Positions 8,584 through 18,000 of a stretch of DNA of 64,000 nucleotides are shown in pieces. Below the pieces are notes generated by a model. It did not search any database and had not been told where the DNA came from. It worked only from the letters and a program-made list of their open reading frames with translations. The position numbers and the translations under genes were made by a program. Source of the stretch: Runella aurantiaca (GTDB lineage Bacteria > Bacteroidota > Bacteroidia > Cytophagales > Spirosomataceae); NCBI RefSeq assembly GCF_003339505.1, contig NZ_QPIW01000001.1, positions 496,001 through 560,000 of the forward strand. The letters are read 5' to 3'. Within the stretch, counting starts at the first letter, position 1, and each line of letters opens with the position of its first letter.

Positions 8584-9933
8584 CTATATCTTCAACAAAA
8601 AATGTGCAATCATGAAGTAAGTTCCAATGCCGACCAGGTCGTTGGCGGTGGTGATGAAAGGGCCAGAAGCCACGGCAGGATTGATGCCAAAGCGGTTGAG
8701 AATCAGCGGAGTAATGGTCCCCATGAAAGAAGCTAACAACACCACGGCCAGTAATGATAAACTCACCACCCAGAAAAGCTGGGTTTCGCTGAAAATTAGC
8801 ACGTAGACCCCCGCCAAAATGCCGATAATCAGACCATTGAGGGCGGCAATGGCCACTATTTTTAGTAAACGTTCTTTCCAGCTTATTTCCAGACCCGTTT
8901 TGTCGGCGAGGGCCTGTACGATGAGCGAAGCGGTTTGGATGCCTACGTTGCCGCCCGTAGAACCCATGATGGGAATAAACATGGCCAACGCGGCAATTTT
9001 GGTCAATTCTCCTTCAAAAAAGCGAATGACCGTGGCGGCCATCAAGCTGCCGATTACGCCCACGATGAGCCACGGCAAACGCGCCTTTACTTGGTCCCAA
9101 AGGCTGTCGTCTTCTTCGACCTCACCCGTAATACCCGAAATCGCCTGAATGTCTTCTTCGGCTTTTTCGGTCACTACGTCCAAAATATCGTCAATCGTAA
9201 TTCGCCCCAACAGGCGTTTTTGCACGTTGACGACGGGAATGGCTTCCAAGTCGTAGCGCTGCATGATTTCGGTGACTTCTTCTACGGGGCGGTAGGTTTC
9301 GACGTAATGAATGTCTTCGTCGAATATGTTGATGATTTTGGTGTTTTTGCGAGCCAACACCAAGTTTTTGAGTGAAATCAGCCCCAAAAGTGTTTGTTCG
9401 TCGTCTACCACGTACACGGCGTAGACTTTTTCAACGTCTTCGGCTTGTTTTCTGATTTCTTCGATGCACTCATTGACCGTCCAGTTGGCGTTGGCTTTGA
9501 CCAACTCTTTTTGCATCAATCCCCCCGCCACGTCTTCGTCGTAGGGGAGCAGGTCAATGATAAAACGCGCTTGCTCGCGGTCTTGCAACAAACCAATGAC
9601 CTCTTCGCGAATTTGAATGGGTTGCTCTTTGAGCAAATCCACGGCGTCGTCGGAGTCAAATACCTCGATGTAACGGGCGATTTCGACGGAGGAAAAATCC
9701 TGAAGAAAGCGTCGTCGGTCATCTTCGTCGATGTTGGCCAGAATCTCCGCCCCAATTTCCGTCGTCAATAAGCTAAACAGATAATGCGCCTGCTCGGTAT
9801 CAAGTTCGTACAAAATACTGCTGATATCGGCCGGATACAGTTCCTCCATGGCCGCGCGCAGATACTTTTCGTCGTGCGCTTCAACGGCTTTTTCAATTTC
9901 CTCAAGGTATTCTTTGGTCAACTCAAACGTCAT
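8584..9933 (-). CDS. mgtE: Magnesium transporter MgtE
   Basis: A 449-aa magnesium channel of normal length. Residues about 1-130 form the superhelical N domain (YPADISSILYELDTEQAHYL, LLPYDEDVAGGLMQKE). Two CBS domains follow (about 135-255), then a plug helix and five membrane helices (about 285-449). The pore signature is seen in IMGSTGGNVGIQTASLIVQA. In the family, magnesium bound between the N and CBS domains closes the channel, so the gene product is its own regulator. It ends next to the DUF4180 gene and starts 72 bases from rsmA on the same strand, so rsmA and mgtE are probably co-transcribed, an arrangement often seen in Bacteroidota. Confidence 0.95.
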   Translation of the reverse strand: MTFELTKEYLEEIEKAVEAHDEKYLRAAMEELYPADISSILYELDTEQAHYLFSLLTTEIGAEILANIDEDDRRRFLQDFSSVEIARYIEVFDSDDAVDLLKEQPIQIREEVIGLLQDREQARFIIDLLPYDEDVAGGLMQKELVKANANWTVNECIEEIRKQAEDVEKVYAVYVVDDEQTLLGLISLKNLVLARKNTKIINIFDEDIHYVETYRPVEEVTEIMQRYDLEAIPVVNVQKRLLGRITIDDILDVVTEKAEEDIQAISGITGEVEEDDSLWDQVKARLPWLIVGVIGSLMAATVIRFFEGELTKIAALAMFIPIMGSTGGNVGIQTASLIVQALADKTGLEISWKERLLKIVAIAALNGLIIGILAGVYVLIFSETQLFWVVSLSLLAVVLLASFMGTITPLILNRFGINPAVASGPFITTANDLVGIGTYFMIAHFLLKI

Positions 9934-10004
9934 TGCGCGTCAATGGTCAGGATGTGGGGTAAGTTTGGGAAATAGACGGAATGTTGACTCCGGACGATTT
10001 TAGA

Positions 10005-10880
10005 CTAAAAAAGGTCTTCTTCAAACGATAGATTATCAGCCTCAAGCTGCGGGCTTTTGTCGGCGGTCGGTTGGCTATGAGTGGTGACTAAGTTTGTCAG
10101 CAATACAAATTCTGCCACGCCTAGTTGCTCGGCCCGTTTGTCCAACAAAGGATGGTCAAACTGAATTCCCAAGGGTTTGAGGGCGTTTCGTAGGGTTTTG
10201 CGTCGTTGATTAAACCCTGCTTTTACGACCTGAATAAACTTCTTTTCGTCACATTCCAAGTGCGTTACGGCGTTGCGTTTCAATCGAATCACGCCAGAAG
10301 TCACCTTTGGAGGTGGTTCGAAGGCTTCGGGCGGAACCGAAAATGAATATTCAATGTCGTAATAGGCCTGCAACAACACGCTCAAAATTCCGTAATCTTT
10401 TTTCCCAGGGGGCGAAGCAATACGCATCGCCACTTCTTTCTGGAACATACCGACAATTTCGGGTACGAAATCTTTGTATTCCAGTGCTTTAAACAAGATT
10501 TGGGACGAAATGTTGTAAGGGTAATTGCCGATTATGGCAAATTTGGGCGATTCTCCGTCAATTGCGTTCGCGTCTTTTTGGGTTACGGATTCTATCCATT
10601 CTTTCAAATTCATGCGCAAAAAATCGCCTTCAATGATGCGGCCTTCGAGGGCAGGAAAATTGATTTTCAGGTAAGCGACCGACTCGCGGTCTATTTCGAT
10701 GACGTAGGTCGAATATTCTGATTTTGGCAATATAAACTGCGTCAGTACGCCCATTCCGGGGCCAATTTCCAGCACAGTGTCGTACTTTCCGTGTCCTGAC
10801 AACAAATCAGCGATGCGTTTTGAGGCGTCTAGGTCACGCAAAAAATGTTGTCCTAAGTGTTTTTTGGGTCTTACTTTCAT
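10005..10880 (-). CDS. rsmA: 16S rRNA (adenine1518/1519-N6) dimethyltransferase
   Basis: A 291-aa enzyme that dimethylates two adjacent adenines in the 3' hairpin of 16S rRNA late in 30S assembly. It starts with the family signature PKKHLGQHFLRD, then has the SAM-binding motif VLEIGPGMGVLT near 36-48 and the catalytic IGNYPYNIS, where the usual NxPY is preserved as N-Y-P-Y. The C-terminal helical domain is complete; the last 25 residues are an acidic tail of no known domain. A TACTTTCG box (10924-10931, minus strand) is one base off the Bacteroidota -7 consensus and lies 44 bases before the ATG. Confidence 0.95.
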   Translation of the reverse strand: MKVRPKKHLGQHFLRDLDASKRIADLLSGHGKYDTVLEIGPGMGVLTQFILPKSEYSTYVIEIDRESVAYLKINFPALEGRIIEGDFLRMNLKEWIESVTQKDANAIDGESPKFAIIGNYPYNISSQILFKALEYKDFVPEIVGMFQKEVAMRIASPPGKKDYGILSVLLQAYYDIEYSFSVPPEAFEPPPKVTSGVIRLKRNAVTHLECDEKKFIQVVKAGFNQRRKTLRNALKPLGIQFDHPLLDKRAEQLGVAEFVLLTNLVTTHSQPTADKSPQLEADNLSFEEDLF

Positions 10881-11194
10881 GCTTTTGGGGGCAAGCCATT
10901 GGCTTGTTTAAGCGATTATGGCACGAAAGTACGTTAGTTTTGGCTAAATTGAATCACGCAAAGACGCAAAGTATTAAGGCGGCCTCTCTGCCCTTGGCTT
11001 AACTGTGGGTTGAATCTTGAAATGGTCTGGTATAATTTCAAGAAATGATTGATTTTATTTATAAACGACCTTGCCCTAGCACAAACAACGTTAGAATTTA
11101 ATAATTTGCTGCCTTAATGTTGGATGACGAAAAATAGTGGCCGGAAATTGGCAAACAAAAATCACCCATTGTAAATCACAAATCGGAACGCATT
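10881..11194. other. Divergent intergenic region, no gene seen
   Basis: This stretch separates rsmA (leftward) from the hybrid kinase (rightward) and must hold both promoters. Apart from the rsmA -7-like box I see only AT-rich sequence and the words CACGCAAAGACGCAAAG around 10956. No RNA gene, repeat or hairpin stands out. Confidence 0.5.
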
Positions 11195-14100
11195 GTGGAA
11201 ACCCCAATCATTATTGAATCGAACCCTTTTCTTGAACAACTGAACCTTTTTGGGTTAACCGTCACACCTGGCGGAACCATCCGCTACGCCAATGCGTACA
11301 CCATCAGGATGCTGGGATGGGGAGTGGAGGACCTGCAACGGTTCAATTTTTTTGAAGATTTGTTGGCAACTGAACAAAGAGACGAAATACAGGCTTTTTT
11401 GAACGAATCGCTCGAACGTGGGCAATTGGCGGAGTTTCGGGAAATTCCGCTGGTGGCCAAAAACAAGAATTTGAGGAGAGTACAGGTCAATTCGTTGATT
11501 ATCAATAAAAAATCAGGAGACGTTGCCGACTTTACGTTGATTGGTGAAGATGTGACCAACAAGCTGCGCGTCACCAATGCGCTCAATAAATCCAATGCAC
11601 AGTTGCAGGATTTAATTGACAACACCAGCGACTTGATTCAATTGGTGTCGCTCGACGGTCGGTTTTTGTTTGTGAATCGGGCGTGGCGCGAGCGACTTGG
11701 GTATGAGCTAGACGAGCTCGTATCACTTTCGCTCAAAGACGTGCTGTGGCCCGATGCCGCAGACGCAACCCTTCAACTGCTAAAACGGGTGGAAGAAGGG
11801 GACAAAGTGCCTGATTTTGAGACCGTTTTCTGGAGCAAACAACGCAAAAAGATTTACCTCACGGGGAGTGTGACCTGCCGCTACGAAAATGATAAACCGA
11901 CGGCTTTTCGCTGTATTCTCCACGATGCCACGAGCCGGGTACGGGCCGAGCGTTCGCAGAGTTTGTACTACAGTATTGCCAACTGGATGATTAAAACGCA
12001 GGATTTGGACGATTTTTACGCCCGGGTCCACGAAGAATTAGGTAAAGTAATCGACGCCCGGAACTTCTTCATTGCGCTCTACGACCCCACCAAAAGCTTT
12101 ATGTATTTTCCGTATTACGTGGATGAATATTTCAAAGGAAATGTTCGATTTACCAAACGTAAAATCGGTAATGGACTGACCGAATACGCGATTCGAGCCA
12201 ATAAACCTTTGTTTTTGTACGAAAAAGACATTGAAGAACTGGCCGAAAAACAAGGACTTTACATGTACGGAAAAATCCCCAAAGTGTTGCTCTGTGTCCC
12301 TTTGCGCATCGGCGACCGGGTCACGGGAATCATTGGCGTAAAATCGTATTCAAACCCCAATCAATACCGCCCGCGAAATCTTGAGATGCTTGAGTTTATC
12401 TCTGGACAGGTGGCGTTGGCGATTGCCAGAAAGCAGAATGAAGCGGATTTGAACCGCCAAACGGCGCGTCTAAATGCTATTTTTGACAGCAGTGCCTACC
12501 TGATTTGGTCGGTAAATAAAGCCCTGCAACTGACGTCATTCAATAAAAATTATTCGGCGTTTTTGCAACAGCACCTTCGTACCACGCCCGCCATCAACAC
12601 CACCACCGAGCGTTTGGGGTGGCAATTGATGACCACCGAAAACCGTCGGCAGATGGAAGAGCGCTACCGACAGGCGTTTAAGGGGAATCCTCAGGGATTT
12701 GAGATGAAAATAGAAACCCGCAACGGCGAAGGTGATATGTGGCTGGAATTCAGCTTGAACCCGATTCAGCCCAAAGAAGGAGTGATTGAAGAAGTATCGG
12801 GCGTGGCGCGCGACATTACCCCGCGCAAATTGGCCGAACTCTCGATGCAGCAAAGCGAAGAGAAGTTCCGGGGGATTTTCGTGAATCTTCAGGATATATA
12901 CGTACGTACTGACCGCAGCGGCAAAATCACGATGGTTAGTCCCTCCGTACTCAAACGCACGGGCTACACCATTGAGCAAGCGATGGGAACAAATATTACC
13001 GATTATTTCGTAGACCAAGGCCGTATTCATGCGGCGCTTGTGCGGCTTCGTCGGGATAAAAGCCTGCGAAATTTTGAGGCTGAGTTGCGTATCAAAGACG
13101 GCACCGTTCGACAGTTTATGTTTAATATGCTTCTCCTGCGCGACGAAGAAGGAGAACCCATTGTGGCGGCCTTGGCGCGGGACATCACCGAATTAAAACG
13201 TAATCAAGAAGAACTCGTCAAAGCCAAAGAAGAAGCAGAGCGCTCCTTGAAAGTAAAGGAACGGTTTTTGGCCAACATGAGCCATGAAATCAGAACGCCC
13301 ATGAACGGTATCATCGGGATGATTGATTTGCTGAACGAAACCCCGCTGAATCCCGAACAGAAAGATTATATCCTGACCATGCGCCGCTCGTCGGGTACGT
13401 TGCTCAATATTTTGAACGATATTCTGGATTTGTCGAAAATCGAAGCGGGCAAAATGGCGCTCAATGAAGCCCCCGTGGCTTTGGAAGAAATATTTGAAAA
13501 ACTGACGGCGTTGTTTGCCCAAACTGCCCGCAATAAAAATAATACGCTCAGCTATCATTTTGCCGAAAACCTGCCGCAGTTTATCATCGGGGATCAAACG
13601 CGCCTGCTGCAAATTCTCTCTAATTTGACCTCAAACGCCATTAAATTTACGGAAAACGGCGCGGTAAAACTCAAGGTGTCGTCGGTCTGGACGAAAGGGA
13701 AATTCCATAAAATCAAGGTTGAAGTGCAAGATTCGGGGATTGGGATTTCGACCGAAAACTTGAACCTGCTGTTTAATGCCTTCAGTCAGGTCGATACTTC
13801 CTCGCGCAAAACCTTTGGCGGAACGGGGCTGGGATTGGCCATTTCAAAGGAGCTTTGCCGCCTGATGAAGGGCGAAATCGGGGTGGAGTCAAACGTGGAT
13901 CGGGGCAGTACTTTTTGGTTTACGTTTGAAACCAAAGAAACGATGATTAGTCCGACCCAGCAAAAAGCCGACAATCAGGAGATTAGATTTGAGAATTTCT
14001 TTAGCGATTTTCACCCCCGACTTTTGTTGGTGGATGACAACTTCGTGAACCGAAAAGTAGCGAGTGAAATCCTCAAAAAATCGGGGTGTGTGGTCGATAC

Positions 14101-14812
14101 CGCTGAAAGCGGCAAGCAGGCCATTCAGTTGGTGGATGATAATTTAGCTTCGGCTGGACCGTATTATAACGCCATATTCATGGACATTCAGATGCCCGAC
14201 ATGGACGGCATCGAAACCACCCAGCGCCTACGCGAGCTGTTTGGCACCAAGCTACCGACGGTCGTGGCCATGACGGCCTATTCGATGAAAGAAGACCGCG
14301 AGCGCTTTCTGAGTCAGGGGATGGACGACTACGTGCCTAAGCCGATTCGGGCGCAGGTGTTGATTCAAAAAGTAAAGGAAATCATTGATGCGGGCAAAAC
14401 TTTTCAGGAGGGGGTAGTTTTGCAGAAAAAGCAAAAAGAGATTGCGCAGGAGCTTCAATTGCCCATCGTTGATATAGAGATTGTCGGACAATTGCGCCAA
14501 CTGGGCGGCATGGAGTTGGTCAGTTCCATTTTTGAAGATTTCGTTGCCGAGGCTACCGAGTTGGTCAATGAAGCCGTGGCGGCATTTGCAGACCATGACA
14601 TAGCAACGGTAAAAAGCAACCTGCACACGCTCAAAGGAAGCGCGGGCACCATCGGTGTAGCGCGCGTAGCCGAAATTGCCCGCATTGGCGAAGGAAAATT
14701 AAAAACCAACGATACGAGCACGTTAGGCGAAGATTTGCCAAAATTGGAGCAGGAATTCAAGGTGTTTTTGAAGGAATACCAGACGATTTTGGAAGAATTT
14801 ACGCAGAAATAA
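11195..14812 (+). CDS. Hybrid sensor histidine kinase: PAS-PAS-GAF-PAS-PAS-HisKA-HATPase-REC-Hpt
   Basis: A 1205-aa soluble hybrid kinase starting at a GTG (11195). In order: PAS (about 10-130), PAS (137-250, LIQLVSLDGRFLFVN), GAF (265-415, FFIALYDPTKSFMYFPYY), PAS (425-545), PAS (555-670), HisKA with the phospho-His in NMSHEIRTPMNG near 697, HATPase (NLTSNAIKF, GTGLGLAIS), a receiver with the Asp in IFMDIQMPDMDG near 995, and a C-terminal Hpt domain with His in LHTLKGSAGTIG near 1144. All phosphorelay residues are intact, so a His-Asp-His relay is possible inside one chain, with a separate output regulator elsewhere. No membrane helix is seen, so it senses a cytoplasmic signal. It is a single-gene unit followed by a terminator. 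Confidence 0.93.
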   Translation: METPIIIESNPFLEQLNLFGLTVTPGGTIRYANAYTIRMLGWGVEDLQRFNFFEDLLATEQRDEIQAFLNESLERGQLAEFREIPLVAKNKNLRRVQVNSLIINKKSGDVADFTLIGEDVTNKLRVTNALNKSNAQLQDLIDNTSDLIQLVSLDGRFLFVNRAWRERLGYELDELVSLSLKDVLWPDAADATLQLLKRVEEGDKVPDFETVFWSKQRKKIYLTGSVTCRYENDKPTAFRCILHDATSRVRAERSQSLYYSIANWMIKTQDLDDFYARVHEELGKVIDARNFFIALYDPTKSFMYFPYYVDEYFKGNVRFTKRKIGNGLTEYAIRANKPLFLYEKDIEELAEKQGLYMYGKIPKVLLCVPLRIGDRVTGIIGVKSYSNPNQYRPRNLEMLEFISGQVALAIARKQNEADLNRQTARLNAIFDSSAYLIWSVNKALQLTSFNKNYSAFLQQHLRTTPAINTTTERLGWQLMTTENRRQMEERYRQAFKGNPQGFEMKIETRNGEGDMWLEFSLNPIQPKEGVIEEVSGVARDITPRKLAELSMQQSEEKFRGIFVNLQDIYVRTDRSGKITMVSPSVLKRTGYTIEQAMGTNITDYFVDQGRIHAALVRLRRDKSLRNFEAELRIKDGTVRQFMFNMLLLRDEEGEPIVAALARDITELKRNQEELVKAKEEAERSLKVKERFLANMSHEIRTPMNGIIGMIDLLNETPLNPEQKDYILTMRRSSGTLLNILNDILDLSKIEAGKMALNEAPVALEEIFEKLTALFAQTARNKNNTLSYHFAENLPQFIIGDQTRLLQILSNLTSNAIKFTENGAVKLKVSSVWTKGKFHKIKVEVQDSGIGISTENLNLLFNAFSQVDTSSRKTFGGTGLGLAISKELCRLMKGEIGVESNVDRGSTFWFTFETKETMISPTQQKADNQEIRFENFFSDFHPRLLLVDDNFVNRKVASEILKKSGCVVDTAESGKQAIQLVDDNLASAGPYYNAIFMDIQMPDMDGIETTQRLRELFGTKLPTVVAMTAYSMKEDRERFLSQGMDDYVPKPIRAQVLIQKVKEIIDAGKTFQEGVVLQKKQKEIAQELQLPIVDIEIVGQLRQLGGMELVSSIFEDFVAEATELVNEAVAAFADHDIATVKSNLHTLKGSAGTIGVARVAEIARIGEGKLKTNDTSTLGEDLPKLEQEFKVFLKEYQTILEEFTQK

Positions 14813-14814
14813 TA

Positions 14815-14886
14815 AAATGGATTGGGGGTGAGAACACCCTCCAACGGCAAATGGATTCGGGGTGAAAACACTTCGCTAAAGGCAAA
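14815..14886. repeat. Short tandem repeat (two units of about 36 bp)
   Basis: Two copies of AATGGATT-G/C-GGGGTGARAACAC lie head to tail just behind the hybrid kinase stop codon, differing at a few bases. The copies are followed by the terminator. Nothing shows a function. Confidence 0.6.
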
Positions 14887-14913
14887 AAAGAAGATAAATT
14901 AGCCCCAATAGAC

Positions 14914-14952
14914 ACCGCCAACTTCAGAAATGAAGCATTGGCGGTATTTTTT
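14914..14952 (+). terminator. Rho-independent terminator of the hybrid kinase gene
   Basis: Arms ACCGCCAA (14914-14921) and TTGGCGGT (14938-14945), with an inner CTTCA/TGAAG pair, are followed by ATTTTTT. Confidence 0.85.
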
Positions 14953-15098
14953 ATTCCAAATGGGTTCAATAAAACCTTGTTTAAGTTATATTTTAATAAA
15001 AAAAATGCTATTATTGTTTTTAGGTATATAATCCCTACTTTCCAGCGCTAATTTTTAGCTTATTCACTTCACGATTGTTAAACTCTAAACCTCAAAAT

Positions 15099-18000
15099 AT
15101 GAAAAGGTTACTTTTATTATTATTCTGCTTATATAGTTTGGCGAGTGTTGCCCAAAATCCCGCAAGTAAGCTTAGTTATGAGTTGCAAAGACTGCTCCCA
15201 GGGTTTATTCCTATTCAAACGGAAGGAGATCAGATGGTCTTTGATCAAATCATGTACGATGCTAAAGGGAATGTAGTGGTACGGTTACTTGCTAAAACTG
15301 GTTCGGAGGTTTTGGTGAATGAATTAAGAGCCAAAAATTTTGATATTATAGTAACCACTAAGTTTACGGTGACCATTTCGGTACCTGTTTCGCGGTTAAA
15401 AGAACTGGAGAATGTGGAGGAAATGAGAAAGGCTACTGCTGAGTATAAGCCAGGCCACGGGGCGGTGGTCTCTCAGGGAGATACGGCCATGAAAAGCCAT
15501 CTGGCGCGCGTTACCTACGGGGTAAATGGGGCAGGTGTCAAAGTCGGTGTGCTATCTGATAGTTACAATAACTTGGGAGGGGCTGCCGCAGGGGTTACCA
15601 ATGGGGAATTGCCCGGTCCCGGTAATCCCAACGGCTTTACAAACCCCGTGGAAGTATTGGCAGAATTATCCAGCGGTGGCAGTGATGAAGGGAGGGCCAT
15701 GATAGAAATAGTACACGATGTAGCCCCTGGAGCCACCAAAGCATTTGCTACTGCTTTTGTGGGCGGACAGGCCGGTTTTGCCAACAACATCATTGCCCTA
15801 AAAGATGCGGGCAGTAAGGTCATCGTCGATGACGTTTTTTATTTTGCCGAGCCGTTCTTTCAAAATGGTTTCATTGCCCAAGCCGTCAACACCGTCAAAG
15901 CTGCTGGAGTTACGTATTTTTCACTTGCAGGCAATCACGCCAGAGCGGCTTATGCCAATTCCTTTCGAGCCGGTTCCTTTACATTTCCAGGGGTAACTGC
16001 GGGGAATGTTGCTGCCCATAACTTTGCGGCACCTGGAGATCCGGACGTATACATGTTGCAGATAACGGGGTTAGCCGCCGCTACCTATACCGTCGTTCTT
16101 CAATGGGATGAGCCTTTCCCTTCGGTAAGCGGGGGAGCGGGCGCGCAGACTGATATGGATATTTTTTGGTATGATGCGACTGGTACAGTTCCTGTCGTGT
16201 CGCCTCCTGTCAATAATATTGGCCTGGATCCGATAGAGCAGCTACGAATAAATACTTCCGGAGGAACCAGAAATCTGGCAATTCGGCATACTTCGGGTCC
16301 GGCACCTCAAAATTTGCGCATTGTCATTTACACCAATGGATTGCCGCTTACTTTTGGCAATGCGGCCGTGCCGGGCATCAATGCCTCTACTCTCGTTGGG
16401 CATCCCAATACTCCAGGAGCTATATCGGTCGGTGCCGCACCGTGGTTTCGAACCCCAGCTTATGGGGTCAACCCACCCGTGATTGAAGCGTTTTCATCTC
16501 TTGGCGGTACGCCCATCCTGTTTGACGATGACGGAAACCGTTTGCCTGTCCCGATCATATACGACAAACCTGAGATTACGGGACCTGATGGCGGAAATAC
16601 CTCCTTCTTTGGAAGGGAAATCCCCGAAGATACCGACACATTCCGTAATTTTTTCGGTACTTCGGCCTCCGGTCCCCATGCTGCGGCAGTAGCGGCCTTG
16701 ATGATTCAGTCGCGCAATGGGCAATCGCCACTTACGCCTGATCAAATCAAAACCGTGATGGAAAACTCGACCATAGACATGGACGACCCCGATATTGCGG
16801 GCTTCCAAACGGGCTTTGATTACCGTACTGGCCACGGGCTTTTGCAAGCCGACCTTGCGCTTGCGCAGGTAAACTGTACAACCCCGATTACCCTTACTAC
16901 GGGTACTGTTCTTAATATTTGTCAGGGAACAAAATCGTTCACCATTCCTTACACGGCTACGACTGGCAGCCCCATAAGTTATTCAATTTCTGGACCCGGG
17001 ATTACTTCGGTCAACGATGTAGTTTTAGCAGCAGCGCCTTCTTCGATTACGGTCAATCTTAGTGGCGGTGCCACCTTGCCTTCTATTGCGTATAATCTAC
17101 AACTCAAGAATGCAAATGGTTGCTTATCCGATACTATTAAAGGTACGGTAACCATTGACCCCGCGTCGATAATCAATGCGGGTCCTGACCAAACCGTTTG
17201 CGATTCGGACACGATTTATCTGAGTGCTACGCTTTCTGGGGTGGCTACTCAGATGGTATGGCAGAAAAATGCCGCTTTCGGTACGTTTGTGGGCCCAGAT
17301 ACGAGCCCCAACGCCAAGTTTGTGCTCAATGCGGCTGGAAAAATGCTGGATAGCCTGAGTTTTGGCGCTATGAGCAACGACCCTGGGGGCAATGTGTGTC
17401 AGGGGGGCTTGGATACGGTTAAGATTTATATTGAACACGGAGCCGCCTCGGTTGAGGCAGGACCCGATCAAACAGTATGTTCAAGCAGTCCGACCGTTAC
17501 CTTAGCTGGTAGCAAGGGCGGTACGGCTACGGTAGCAACATGGAGCGGCGGTGCGGGTATTTTTACCCCCAACAATACTACGCTTAACGCCACCTATACG
17601 CCAACCCCCGGCGAAATCACGGCGGGAAGTGTGAAGCTGAAATTAACCACTGACGACCCCGATGGCATCTGCAAAGCCGCTGTCGATTCGGTCATCATCA
17701 CTTACGACCCCGCGTCGATAATCAATGCGGGTCCTGACCAAACCGTCTGCGATTCGGACACGATTTATCTGAGCGCGACGCTTTCGGGTTTGGCTACTCA
17801 GATGGTTTGGCAGAAGAACGTCGCTTTCGGTACGTTCATAGGGCCCGACACGAGTCCAAACGCCAAGTTTGTGCTCAATGCGGCTGGAAAAATGCTGGAT
17901 AGCCTGAGTTTTGGCGCTATGAGCAACGACCCTGGGGGCAATGTGTGTCAGGGGGGCTTGGATACGGTTAAGATTTACATTGAACACGGAGCCGCCTCGG